From assembly GCF_020382885.2 (NCBI RefSeq), contig NC_058499.1:21065872-21129871 (forward strand): a stretch of DNA of 64,000 nt. The letters run 5' to 3'. The position numbers and the translations under genes are program-made. Positions 38,239-49,400 of this stretch are shown in pieces. Positions within the stretch are counted from its first letter, which is position 1, and each line of letters starts with the position of its first letter. The notes beneath the pieces are model-generated. The model worked only from the letters and a program-made list of their open reading frames with translations, ran no database searches and was not told the DNA's origin. The stretch is from Scatophagus argus (lineage: Eukaryota > Chordata > Actinopteri > Scatophagidae).

Positions 38239-39052
38239 AAGTTCTTTTCAGGTTAAAAAACATAAAGAATTAAATCTCATTACTTAAGAATTACTTACAA
38301 CAATTGATAATAATTAAGTAGCTCCCATTCCCATTATTTTTAGTGTATGTTTGATTTCTATTGTACTTTTTTCATTGTATTTGTTATATGCTCTCTTTAT
38401 TTCCTTTATCCAGGATCACAAACTTGTCACTAAAACACTAACTAAACAAAACCAACCACAAAATCTAGTCTTCAATAAAGATACAGATTCTTATCAGCAG
38501 ATGGATGAAAGACTGAAAATTTCAGCTAAGTTTTGCTTATTTAATGATTTTTGAAGACAGTGATCACTTTGAGACAACCAATTGAGTTGAATCACTTGAT
38601 CACTCTGCTCATGCGTTTAGTTTTAGCATGTTAGATTATACTGCTACTGTCTGAAAAATCTTTGGTCGTCTTGACTATGAAGTGTCCACTTCTTATTTAC
38701 AGTTCTGGAGTCAACACAAGATATTACACATGATATTCTCATATCATTGCTTTGGCTCAACATTTGAGTTTATATATATGTTATACATTAAGTGTTCTAT
38801 TCTATAAATTATTATAGTATATATTGAAGTAATTAGGGAGAAGGGGTGAGACTGAATAAGCTAAATAAGTGTTAAGTCTTGTTGTTTCATTGTTTTTCTT
38901 CTTCTTTTCTTTTTTGTTTGTCTATGTTAAAAAAAAATAAATAAAATAGAAAAAAATAATACAAGATTGTATCTCCGTTATACAATCCTCATAGCTCAAT
39001 TTTCACTTTTTCAATACGCATCTCATACTTTTATTTTGAAGAACAGATTTAC

Positions 39053-39061
39053 ATTTCCGGT
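39053..39061 (-). promoter_or_regulatory. Candidate ETS site near fam169b 5' end
   Basis: The minus strand reads ACCGGAAAT, an ETS-like core, just upstream of the possible non-coding first exon of fam169b. A single short match, so weak evidence on its own. Confidence 0.3.
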
Positions 39062-39826
39062 CATGCTGGTATGTGGTGTGAAGAAGGACGGGGTAATGTC
39101 TCTCTCCTGTCAGCGGGTGGCGCTGCAAGCAAAAAAAGGGTCAAGATTCAAAGTGAAATTCACGGAAGTTACAGGTGAAGGTGAAACAGAATCTCCTCCA
39201 GTGGTTCTGCCATTCCGTACCTTGTTACGTCGTTAAGTAAGTTAATTCGCTGTGACGCCTAACTAAATTTAAGTCTTCCTTACTGTTGTGAAATTATTCA
39301 GTGAGGCTTTATGTGAATGTTGTTCAACGCTGCGTGTTTTTCAGCATTGCTAAGTTGGCAGCATACAGCTGCAGCAGCACCCATACGTGTGTACAATGCA
39401 TGAAAACTGTTAACAGCAAAGAAAACACTCAAAATGTGAAGTATTACCTGCTAATACGCTAAAGTGCCCCTAAATCCCAGAAGTTAAATCATTTTGAATT
39501 GATACACCACCGTCTACACACAAACATTTACAGACACTGACAGTTAATGTTTAGCTCACTAGTTACCCAAAGTTATGTAGCTTAATGTTACTGAACTTAC
39601 CACGAGGAACAAACTGTATTCCCAACATGATGAAGTGTTTAAATGTTTAAATGTTGGGTTTGCGCAAGAAAGGCAACGTACACTGCCACAATTTTGAACG
39701 TGGTCTGGGACTACAGGGACATTTGCTCTGCACAAGAGAACTGGATAATGTACAGTTAGTGACGCATGAGTGTTTATCTTTGCGTAATTGTGTGACTACC
39801 CCTTCAACAGCTGTGTTGGAGAGGCT

Positions 39827-42800
39827 ATGTACCCTGTAGACCTTCCAGCTGTGGATGAAACTGGCCTGACATCAGCATCTGAAGAGTACCTTTCTTCTTT
39901 ACAGTCAAGACCTTATAATAATGATGTGTTTCAGTCATCATCGTCAAAGACGTCAAAGGTACCAAAACACTTGTATTGTCTCCACTACTTACTTTTTTAC
40001 TGCTTGACAATTAAGGGGGTTTGAGTGAAGGATTGAGTAAAGGAAGAAATATCCACAACATTCACCTCTTAATTAATTACTGTTAACAAGCAGCATTATG
40101 GAGGCAGCTTTGCAAACATCTGGTTTTGTTTGGAGGTCTTCCTTTTTGTCACCATATTACCAGACATTGAAGACAAGTGCGATTTGCATAAAAAGCGGTT
40201 GTGTTTGTTGCTACACTGGTGTCTGAAGGTCAGGGAGTTTAGATGAAGTGCATGAAGCCATCTTCCTTTCTACTCAGGTGATGATAACATCAAACAATGT
40301 AAAGCGCTTGCACGTATTTGAAAATGACCAACCTGACTGTACTCTGCTGGCTCTTCACCCTCCTGATGATCCAACACAAGGTCTGGAAGTAAACACTGTG
40401 CCCTTATCAGACGCACACAAAGACAAAGATTAACACCATCTGCTTTGCCTTTCAGTGTTGGCTTTATACCTCCATGAGGGGTGGTGGTGTGTGGATGACG
40501 TCTTACGAACATCAAGCAAATCCAGAAGTGGCTTGATGTCGGTAACTGTGCTTTTGTACATCTGCCTGTATGTCAGTGTCACGATAGCACAGTGATAAAT
40601 TAAAAAATGTCTAAAAATAGGGACAACAAGCCTATAGTGTGAAACTTGCTCTAAAGTCAAGAGGGGATTCAGTTCTCTGTCATCTAATTGATGTCTTAAA
40701 CACATACAAGTTAAACCTGCTGCTCTTGTTCTCTGCAGGGAGAGCACATTTCTCTTTGGTTCACTCATTTCCTTCCACAAGCCAAGCTGAGGTTGTATCA
40801 CAGGAGAAGGTTTTTTGAAAACAAACCCAGGGATTAGTCCCTGTTTCCAATCTGTGCTCATGTGAGACAGGTGCTCCATTAGGGAAAATGTATGTTGCCA
40901 AACCAAAGCATTTTACTGAATCTTTGTTCTATTGCTTGTATGATTTTTTTTTTTTACTTTGGTTTAAATCCTCAAGAAGCCCTAACAGCAAAGGTGGTTC
41001 ACCCTTAAGCCTTGTTATAGGGTATATTAGCCTGATGTGAATTACTGCACATCCTCAAATTCTGTATGTTTAAAGCAATTTGCCATATATATAACATATG
41101 CCACAGATTTCAGGAGAGGAAGGTGTCACATATGAGGAAAATAGATGGAAAGGATAGAATAGGTTATCACAGTGAACAGGACCATGTGCTAATCTGCTCA
41201 GTTAATTGAACTGAGAGATTCCAGAAAAATTAATTGTCAAGTTGGTCTAATTGTTGGTCTAAGACCTGGGCAAACTGTTCCACAAAGGGCCGGTGTGGCT
41301 GCAGGTTTTCTTTCCAACCAAGCAGCAGCACACCAGACTTGACTCATTTAATCAACTGATCTCAGTCTTCAGACAGTTGATTGGTCAAACTGTGTGCTCT
41401 TGGTTGGTTGGAGCAAAAACCCGCAGCCACACCGGCCCTTTGTGCCCAGGTCTGAGTCTAAAATAATGAATCGCTCAGCTGTAAATGCAACCATGGCCAC
41501 TTCCAGCTTCCATACTCTCATTCTGTAGAATTCAGAGATGTCCATAGGGAAACACAGAGTTCTTGCAGTTCTTGGTATGAAACTATTGACTTTTAAATTG
41601 TATATTTGCCGAAAAGGTCATGAATTCAATAACGAAATGACTGAATCCTATCATATCCGCTAACAAACCTGATCATATTACTAAGTTCCAAAAATATAAG
41701 TCAACCTCTGAAAAGAAAAGTTAAAAAAATGATTTTATTCATTCCCTATACTAATTTTTACCAGAGCATGTGGTCTTTTGTGCTGTTTGTTTTCATCACT
41801 GCTAAGTCAGTCCTAAGTCGGTGTGTTTTCCCCCAGGTGCAATCCATTATGGAGAGGGTGATTGTGTTCCTGCTCAGTCAGGTAGTGGAGAGGTCCTCAG
41901 AGGAGGAGGTGTTGTTCTCCCTGCACCCCCGTACAGAGAGCTGCAAACTGCTGTGGAAGGACAGCCAGGTGATCGGCTTCTACACCGTCAAACATAAAGG
42001 TAGGATGAAGGATGAGAGGATAAAACGAAAAAACGAGAATAAGAGGGATTTTGTGCTCTCTTCTCTTGCTCTTTAGCAGTGATATCTTTACATGTAAATC
42101 TTCTATCATTGGCAGTTGATCCTCTTCAAGGTTCCAACCAACATACCATATGCTCATCACCTGCTGATTCTGTATTACTGCACACAACATGACATTTAAA
42201 GTGAAGTCAACAATAACAGTTCTGCCCTCATTTTTCTGAGCAAAGGATAAAGTATTAATATCACATCGCTGCAAGTAAAAGTCTGGTGTCTTTATGATAA
42301 AAGCGAACCCATGTAGCAGCTGGCAGTAGGATAGTGGGTTTGCATGAGCAGTAACTTACTACAGCTCTGACATGGTAAAAAAAAGACTGAATCCTTTTGA
42401 ATTCCATGCAGAAAAAACATAGACCATAAATAAAGAATCCTTATTAATTTGATGGATTACGTTCTTTAAAACTGTTACCCTCCTCTGCTGGTTTTTCAGG
42501 CAGCCTGTGTGACAGTTGGAGCAGTCATGGCTACCAGCTGCCTGTTCTGGACACGGTGCTGGTGAGGAAGAGCTGGAGGAGGAGAGGCTTCGGTCTTCAA
42601 ATGCTGGAGGATTTCTGCTCCTCATTCTGCACAGAGAAGTTTCTGGGAGTCAGCTCTCCATTATCACCCAGCATGGTGGCAGGTCAGCTAAGGTTCTCCT
42701 TGTCATCCCTTATCCCCCCCACAAAGCCCCTTTATTTGTTTATATTGTTTATATTCTCACTCTCTTCTTTCCTTTTCTTCATGTTTTCTTGTCAGTTGCT

Positions 42801-45504
42801 GTGCCATGTTTAGCAGAAGAATGCACATAGTTGAACATTCATGCCATGTGGTACCAACTAACAAAATTACATGGAAATAACCACATGTGCGCAGTGATGA
42901 TGTATTTATGTTCAAACAAAACACACCAAACATCATTGTGTCTTTTTTCTCCTGCTGTTGCATTTTAATCTCAATTCCAAAACTTACTCACAATTCCAAC
43001 AGAGTTGGTTAATAGGAATGAATCTGAAAGCTAAGGTCAGCAGTGTCAACAGACTTTTAAGAAGCAGCACATTATAAGAATCAGACTAACTATAGCTGAC
43101 AGTTACCAGGCTGTGTGTTTGCATCTGCTGTGTGTTCAGTGTGCAAGAGGTTCCTGCGGCAGCACGAGGAACATCAGGAACGTCTGTATGAGGTGGAGGC
43201 TCCAGGAGGCTGGTCTCAACGCCGAAATATCTGGCTCAACATCCAGCTCGGCCGCTACTCCCTACGTAGGGATTGTAACTAAAATGTTCCCTCAAGATTT
43301 CAGTGTTTTCTTAGTGTGTCTACATGTAAGTGTACCACCATTTTTATGTGACTTTTGTCCTTCTAGGCATTAACGAGGAGAGTAGTCCAGCATCAGGAGA
43401 CACACGGAGGAATGACGGAGATGGCTTCTCTCAGAATGTATGTGTGAATCTCATCAAATGTTTGTTCAGACATTAGTGTTCACAGACCATAAGTCCTACT
43501 GACTTTGGTCACCCATCAGCCTGTCTTCTAGTGCCACGAGTAGGTCAAAGTTTTCACTTGTCCTGTGAAATGTTTCCATATGGTTTGGCACAAGCTTTTG
43601 TGCATACATCCATTGTTCCTATACAGCGTGATCTTATGATATATTGACGGTGTCCTGACTTTTCTTTTAGCGCCAAGGTGAGGTTGACATTTGTGGTTTT
43701 GTGTGAAATGTCTCAACAAAGGATTAGCATGAAACTGGGTACACACATGCATGTTCTCATTAGAATAAATTGTTAAAACATTCCTTCAGCACTATCATCA
43801 ACTAAAAAATGTAAATTTGTCCAATGTGTTGGTTGATGTCTAAAAAAAACATTCCCAACACCCTCAGCTGTAATTTGTGTTTAGTGCTAATTAGCAAATG
43901 TTAGCATGATAGCACAGCACATGGAAGAAATTAGCCTTCAAGTCCAGAAAGCTCTTTGTAACACCTGTTTAACATTGTGAAAGAGTCTGCTTTTAACCCA
44001 AGTCACGATCCTTTCCTAAACCTAACAGAGTAGTTTGTTGCATATATCTAACTAAGTAGTTTCAGTGTCTGACCGAAAGGCGACTGCAAACTTAAAATAA
44101 TCTTTTAAAAAAAGACCATGGTCATGGCACACAAATCCCAGTTTCCTGGGTTTTTTCCCTCATACGACGCATTCATCCACAGCAGCTCTTCATATGAAAT
44201 GCTTTCTAAAACCTTTATGTGCTTTCTGACAGAAAGAACTGAAGGCTAATGTCTCCCAATCGGACATTTTGAGACCACAAGAATCTTTTCATAGTTCATT
44301 TGTAGGACGCCATTTTGAGGGACTTTTTAGTTCTTGCTGCAAGTAGGTACTCTTCCAGCATAGCATGAGAGTTGGGTGATTGGTCCAAACATAAGTAACA
44401 TTGACTGGTTGAACTGGTTGCAGCACTGCCAAACCTTAGTGAAACATTAGCCATGCAAACAACAGTTTGTAGCAGTAAAAAGTGAAACAAAACACGGACA
44501 AATTGTTGTTGTTATATGTCGTTTAGAAGAACCCAGAACAGAGTTTCTGCACATACAATAAATGAATGAAAGTTGTCTTGGGACCATTGAAAGGCATTCT
44601 TGAAAATGTAGGAAATATTTGAAGTAGACAAGAAAATAACCAAACAGTGAAAGAAGAGAATGGACAGTAAATTTGACAGACTGACCTTTAAATACACTAA
44701 ATGTTTTCTCAACATGAGGAGCTTTTATGAATTATTGAAAGCGACGGGCAAACTCATATTTCAGGAAAGTTGTTTACGTATGATTTCAGGAATATGCGTC
44801 ATGACAACAATAACAGTAAAGATTGTGAAATACAAAGGAAGATTGTTTCCTTAAGAGTCTTGACAAGTCAGGAGGTTTTTATTGTCATTTCGGCTGTTTA
44901 CAGTAACAGTGAAACAAGACAGCATTCCCCCAGGGTGCGACACTAGAATTTAAATACACACTGTACATAGTGCAGACCGACTTAAGACTATACATAGTGG
45001 AAGATTATAACAGGTATTATAACACTATACATGGTGCACAAGGACTGTGCAGGCTATACACACAGCACAGAGATTATACAAGACTATACATACAACAACA
45101 AGGAGCAGCACTGACCATTAGTCATTATATTGCCTAAATAATCTCAGTCTCTCTCTTCTTTTGTTATTTTTAAGATGCAGATGTACATTTGTAGACAGGA
45201 CCTGACTTCATCCGACACCTGCGGTCTGAACATTCCACTGGCTGTTGACTCTTCTGAAGAACAAATTAAACCTAGTTATTCAAGCCAAGGAGGAAGCTCC
45301 CCAAGCAGCAAGATTTCTGTAACAGGATGTGGCCCTGCAACCCACGCCAAAGATCTGGACTCTGGACCTCTTCCCAGACCTCCACTGTCCCTGAACACAA
45401 AACAAGCTGGGATATCAGAGCCTTTTCTATCTGCAGGGCCTCACAGAGAGAAGCCAGAGGCGGAGGAAACAAAAACGAGTCCCAAACGAGTCAGAAGGAC
45501 ATGA
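39827..45504 (+). CDS. fam169b: fam169b, FAM169-family protein with acetyltransferase-like motif (complete, 8 coding exons)
   Basis: FAM169 proteins resemble GNAT N-acetyltransferases but lack an assigned reaction. Coding exons: 39827-39958, 40278-40380, 40456-40541, 41837-41999, 42500-42682, 43140-43265, 43367-43437, 45175-45504. Phases agree at every junction, giving 397 residues. Family blocks in order: start MYPVDLPAVDE; ALYLHEGWWCVDDVLRTSSK (exon 3, the family's WW.(V/I)DD region); SCKLLWKDSQVIGFYTVK (exon 4); YQLPVLDTVLVRKSW then RRRGFGLQMLEDF (exon 5); and EVEAPGGWSQRR (exon 6). RRRGFG (residues 188-193) fits the R/QxxGxG/A acetyl-CoA loop. The last exon is Ser/Pro-rich and ends in a basic KTSPKRVRRT, a possible nuclear signal. 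Fam169b is chosen over fam169a because of the short C-terminal tail and the arpin/anpep neighbourhood; the paralogue choice is less sure than the family. The intron 2 donor (GTCTGG) is weak. Confidence 0.88.
41262..41452. mobile_element. Foldback MITE in fam169b intron 3
   Basis: The 191-bp element starts AGACCTGGGC and ends GCCCAGGTCT. Its arms share ACAAAGGGCCGGTGTGGCTG then CAGGTTTT and a CCAACCAA block, in inverted order. TCTAA on the left may match GTCTAA on the right as a short target duplication. There is no open frame. Very similar foldback elements occur widely in fish genomes; I do not assign the superfamily. Confidence 0.8.
44857..45110. repeat. Dispersed repeat of the TTTATTGTCATTTC type, copy 1 (fam169b intron 7)
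   Basis: It opens GTCTTGACAAGTCAGGAGGT then TTTTATTGTCATTTCGGCTG, and continues with ACAGTGAAACAAGACAGCAT and a string of CTATACAT(A/G)GTG-like units. The opening 60-70 bases recur at about 47622. I recall this head from repeats common in fish genomes. Confidence 0.6.
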
Positions 45505-46499
45505 GTTAAATCATGGATATAGACACAGGTGCTGTGTGCAACACCAGCCTTCAGAACTAGTCATACAGATTAGGTGGAAGTTATAAGTTTACAAACCTTT
45601 TTAGACTAAATTAAATTAATACTGCAGTACAATGTAAGTCTTATCATTTGATTATTCTTGTTGACTTTTTCAGAGGACTGATTGGGGCTGTGCAAACTAT
45701 GCTTCATTGACACCTCCATCAGTCTTACTTTTTTGGGCTGGACAAATTACACTTTTATTAGTCTTATTAGTACATGGAGTTTGGTGACCTCACATAGTTT
45801 CACCCACTATTTACCTGAAGAAAATTCTCATCAGAAAAATGGAAAACACCCTGGTTACTTTATCAGTTAAATCATTCATGGATTGTTTGTACAGCATAGA
45901 AAGTAGCATAGTGTTTAAAACATCTTTAAAGTGGAAAGTAGATTTGATCTCATGTCTATGACAAATATGAACCCACAGCTAGCATGGCATTTAAAGTCTG
46001 CTCGCAGCTTCTCTAAAGATGCATATTTCCCTAAACCTATATATCCTTTAGTCAGTTAAGTCTATAGACACATACATATATAAAGCATGGAACATAATTA
46101 ACCGTGACTGAATACTGAAGTCGAGACCAAAATCTGAGATTCTACATTGAGATTATGAGAGATTATGTGCTTGATTCAAAACTTCCTCATACTCTGTTTC
46201 ACTTTTTTCATAATGTAGTTTAATAACATAATGCCCAGCATCGCTCGGCATACTAGCCGGAGATCGACCTGAATAATTAAAAACACTTGTGTGGGTATGC
46301 ATCTGTAATATATTTTTTTATTTTGTCTTATTTTATTTCAAATTTGTACCTTCTCAAAATCCTGACTTGCACAGCTGTCACCCGGCGGCACGTACTGTAT
46401 GAAAATTGAGCGCACCTCTCACGCGGCTACTGAGACATAGGAACAGGAAGTCAGGAAACAGGAAAAAATCAGGAAAAGTTACCATCAGGTTTATGAAAG
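45505..46499. other. Short intergenic region, fam169b 3' side to arpin start
   Basis: It holds the fam169b 3' untranslated region (a possible ATTAAA signal near 45612) and the arpin promoter. Shortly before the arpin start lies a purine-rich stretch with ACAGGAAGT (46443-46451), a possible ETS site. No other coding exon is seen. Confidence 0.5.
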
Positions 46500-49400
46500 A
46501 TGAGCCGAATTTACCAGAATACGTCTTTACAGAACAAACCAGTACACAATGAGAAATTTGACGGCGTATGGTCTCCCTCTACGTATGAAAGGTAGGGGTT
46601 TAAATGCTGTTTTGTACACTGCAAAACCGAACTCCGCCACAAAACAAAACTACAAAAAAATCGGACGGTTCTTCTTTTTTTTTTGGCCAAGTAAATCTAA
46701 TGTCCCCGCCTCACAAACATTGTGTCTTAAATAACATTAGTGGTTGTATGTTAGGCATTCAAGTAAATCCCCAGTCAGTCACTGCTGATGGTGTTGGTGT
46801 TTATAGTTCATGCTAGGTAACGCCCTCTGTCGTGTTTTGCCGTTCACGAAAGTGCAGCGATACTGAACAAATTACTTATCATGAAAGTTAAACTGTATTG
46901 TATAAATTTACTTCACTTCGGGTTGGAGTAGCTGGCTGCCGAAACAATTAATTGAGCTTAATGTTTTTTGTCACTGTGCCCACGTGTTCAAAAAAGTGTG
47001 GTTCGGTTTTGCAGGTCTGTGCCGATGACTGTTAATAAAACTATTTGTCATCTGTTCTCCACAAGTAGAAACAGAAATTTGACAGTGTTGCACATTACTC
47101 CCCTGCAAACACTAGAATGCACTGTTACAAGTGGAAATGTAATGATTTTAATATGTAATATTTTCTTTCACACAGTGGCCAGGGGGTTCTTCTAGAAGGA
47201 AAACTGATGGATGTTTCCAGACATGTGATCAGTGACATCAACAATCAAAAGGTACAATCATCAAAACATCAGACAGCTGGGGTCTTGTGTGGCTCTTTAA
47301 CTCTGTCCTCTCTTGCCAGGAGACTGCATCATTAAGTTTTCCATTTAAAATGAAAGAGCTCCTGTTTTCCCTTAAGAAAAGAGCTGAATGGTCTTTCAGG
47401 TTGCTATGCTGTGAGAGTGTGTTGCGATAACTTTGATTTCAACGGTAATCCAAAATTGTTGAAGCCACTTTATGCACTTGAGGTATTCAGAAACAAGCAC
47501 TGCCATCTTGTGCTTGTGATGTCATTTGGAACCAGAGTCTGTGCAGTAGTGATTGCGCTGTGGAACTGCAGGATTGAGTTCCCGTCCGTACTCCTGCCTG
47601 ACCCAATCGCGAACGTTGCTTAGATGTCAAGTCAAGTGGTTCTTATTATTGTCATTTCAGCTGTGTACAGTAGTGCACTCTACAGTGAAATGAGACAGCT
47701 GCTCTAACTGTACAAGAGAGAATATCAAACAATTAAAACTAAATTTGAATGAGAAAAAAAAGTAACACTTGAACATACATCAAGAGCCACCTAAAATGAC
47801 AGAAATCAACTTTGTGAGTTTTTAGTTTGTTCTGCCAACTTGATGTATATGGCAACCAGCCACCAGGGGCTGATCAAGAGATTTTTGCTTTTTTGTGGAG
47901 CTGTCACGTCCTTCAGCTTTATACTGTATGTAGTCAATAATAGTAATACACTTTATATAGCACCTTTCAAAACACAGTTACTGTTAGAAAAAAAAAACAA
48001 ACAAATAAATTGCAAAGAATAAATCAAACTAAAAGCCCCCCCCCAAAAAAAATTAAACACATTAAACACACAGAAAATAGATAGATGGATATACTTTATT
48101 GATCACAGGCTGGGAAATTGCATTTTTTAAAAAAAAGCCAAGAGTGATTTTGCAGCCATGAGCTCCTCAGGAACGTCTGTCCAAAGTCTGAAGGCTTTAT
48201 CACCTTCACATGCTAATCTGCACCTTGGAATAACCAGGAAGGACAAATCTGAGGATCTCTGAAAGCAGGAAGGGATTATAAAATTTCTGTTAAATAACTT
48301 GGAGCGAGGAATCTTGAGGCTACATTTTGCAGGATACAGTATAGTATAGTCATAAAGATTTCCCCAGATTTGTCCCATCTTGCCTTTGTCTTCCTACACA
48401 GTGCAAACATGTCTTTTCATCATCTGCTGTTGACATAAACTCAGAGAGAAAAAAATATTGAAAAATATTGCTCAAATCCTTATCTGTGATCCCGTTTTGA
48501 GCAGACAAAACATAAACTACACTTTGTTTGTAGTACTTTTATCTGTGCTGTCATTGGCAGGTCCGTTTCTATGTGCTGTACATCAAACCCAGCCGCATCC
48601 ATCAGAGGAAGTTTGATGCCAGTGGGAGGGAGATTGAGCCAAACTTCAGTGACACCCAAAAGGTCAACACTGGTTTCCTCATGTCCTCCTACAGTGAGTA
48701 GATAACAGCATACATTTGAGTTCATGTTTTCATTCTTTCTTTCCTTGCTGAACTGTAATCTGTGTGTAGTGTTTTGTCTACCATGCGCTGTGGTTGTGGT
48801 TTAAGATTCACTGTGAATCTGTCGGCCACATGTGCGATGTCAGAACGGCCAAGCGAGAAGTCGGGTCACGGTCTCCCCTGGCAGTGTGTGTTTGAGTCTC
48901 ACTTCAGATGGAAGGAATTTTTTGGACTGCAGCTGCGTTCTTAAATCATATATGGAAAAGGAACGAGAAAAAAAGTCAAAGGATGAGGATGTTAAATTTA
49001 ATGATCCAGAAGTCAAGGTGTGGTCATTTTTTTTAAAAGGTAAAAACATGAACATACTGCATTCATTCATTCCAATGATTATTCGAAAGAATTTAAAAAT
49101 GAATTCATTCAAAATCTAGAAATTCACAAACATGTTTTTTTTTTCGTTTACAGGCAGATAGCACTGGCATGTGAAGTCATCTTTTACATTTGTGCTACCA
49201 CTTTTAATCTGCATCAGTTAAATGCACATTATAGACCTGACTTGAGAAGTAGCTTTCACACATCACCAGCTTGTTGACAAAACTGTCACGTGTAGCGCTA
49301 GAATTCTCCAAGCTGACAATATTGCAACTAATCATGCAGGTGATTTAGGCTGTTATAAGCAATGATTTCTTGAGGTTCACATTTGTGGACTACCCAAAAA

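Larger units (their letters stand above)
38152..39826. other. Shared intergenic region of divergent ldhd and fam169b
   Basis: The two start codons lie about 1.7 kb apart and point away from each other. An ETS-type site stands near each gene (listed separately). A possible non-coding first exon of fam169b lies at about 39065-39236, ending in a good donor (TTAA|GTAAGT), which could join the acceptor at 39810 just before the start codon. An open frame at 38967-39236 stops exactly at that donor and has no recognisable homology, so I do not call it as protein. Confidence 0.5.

Noticed and set aside
38967-39236. 89-codon plus-strand frame just before fam169b
   Set aside because: No homology recognised, and the Fam169 family start (MYPVDL) is supplied by the later exon at 39827. 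It may include a non-coding first exon.
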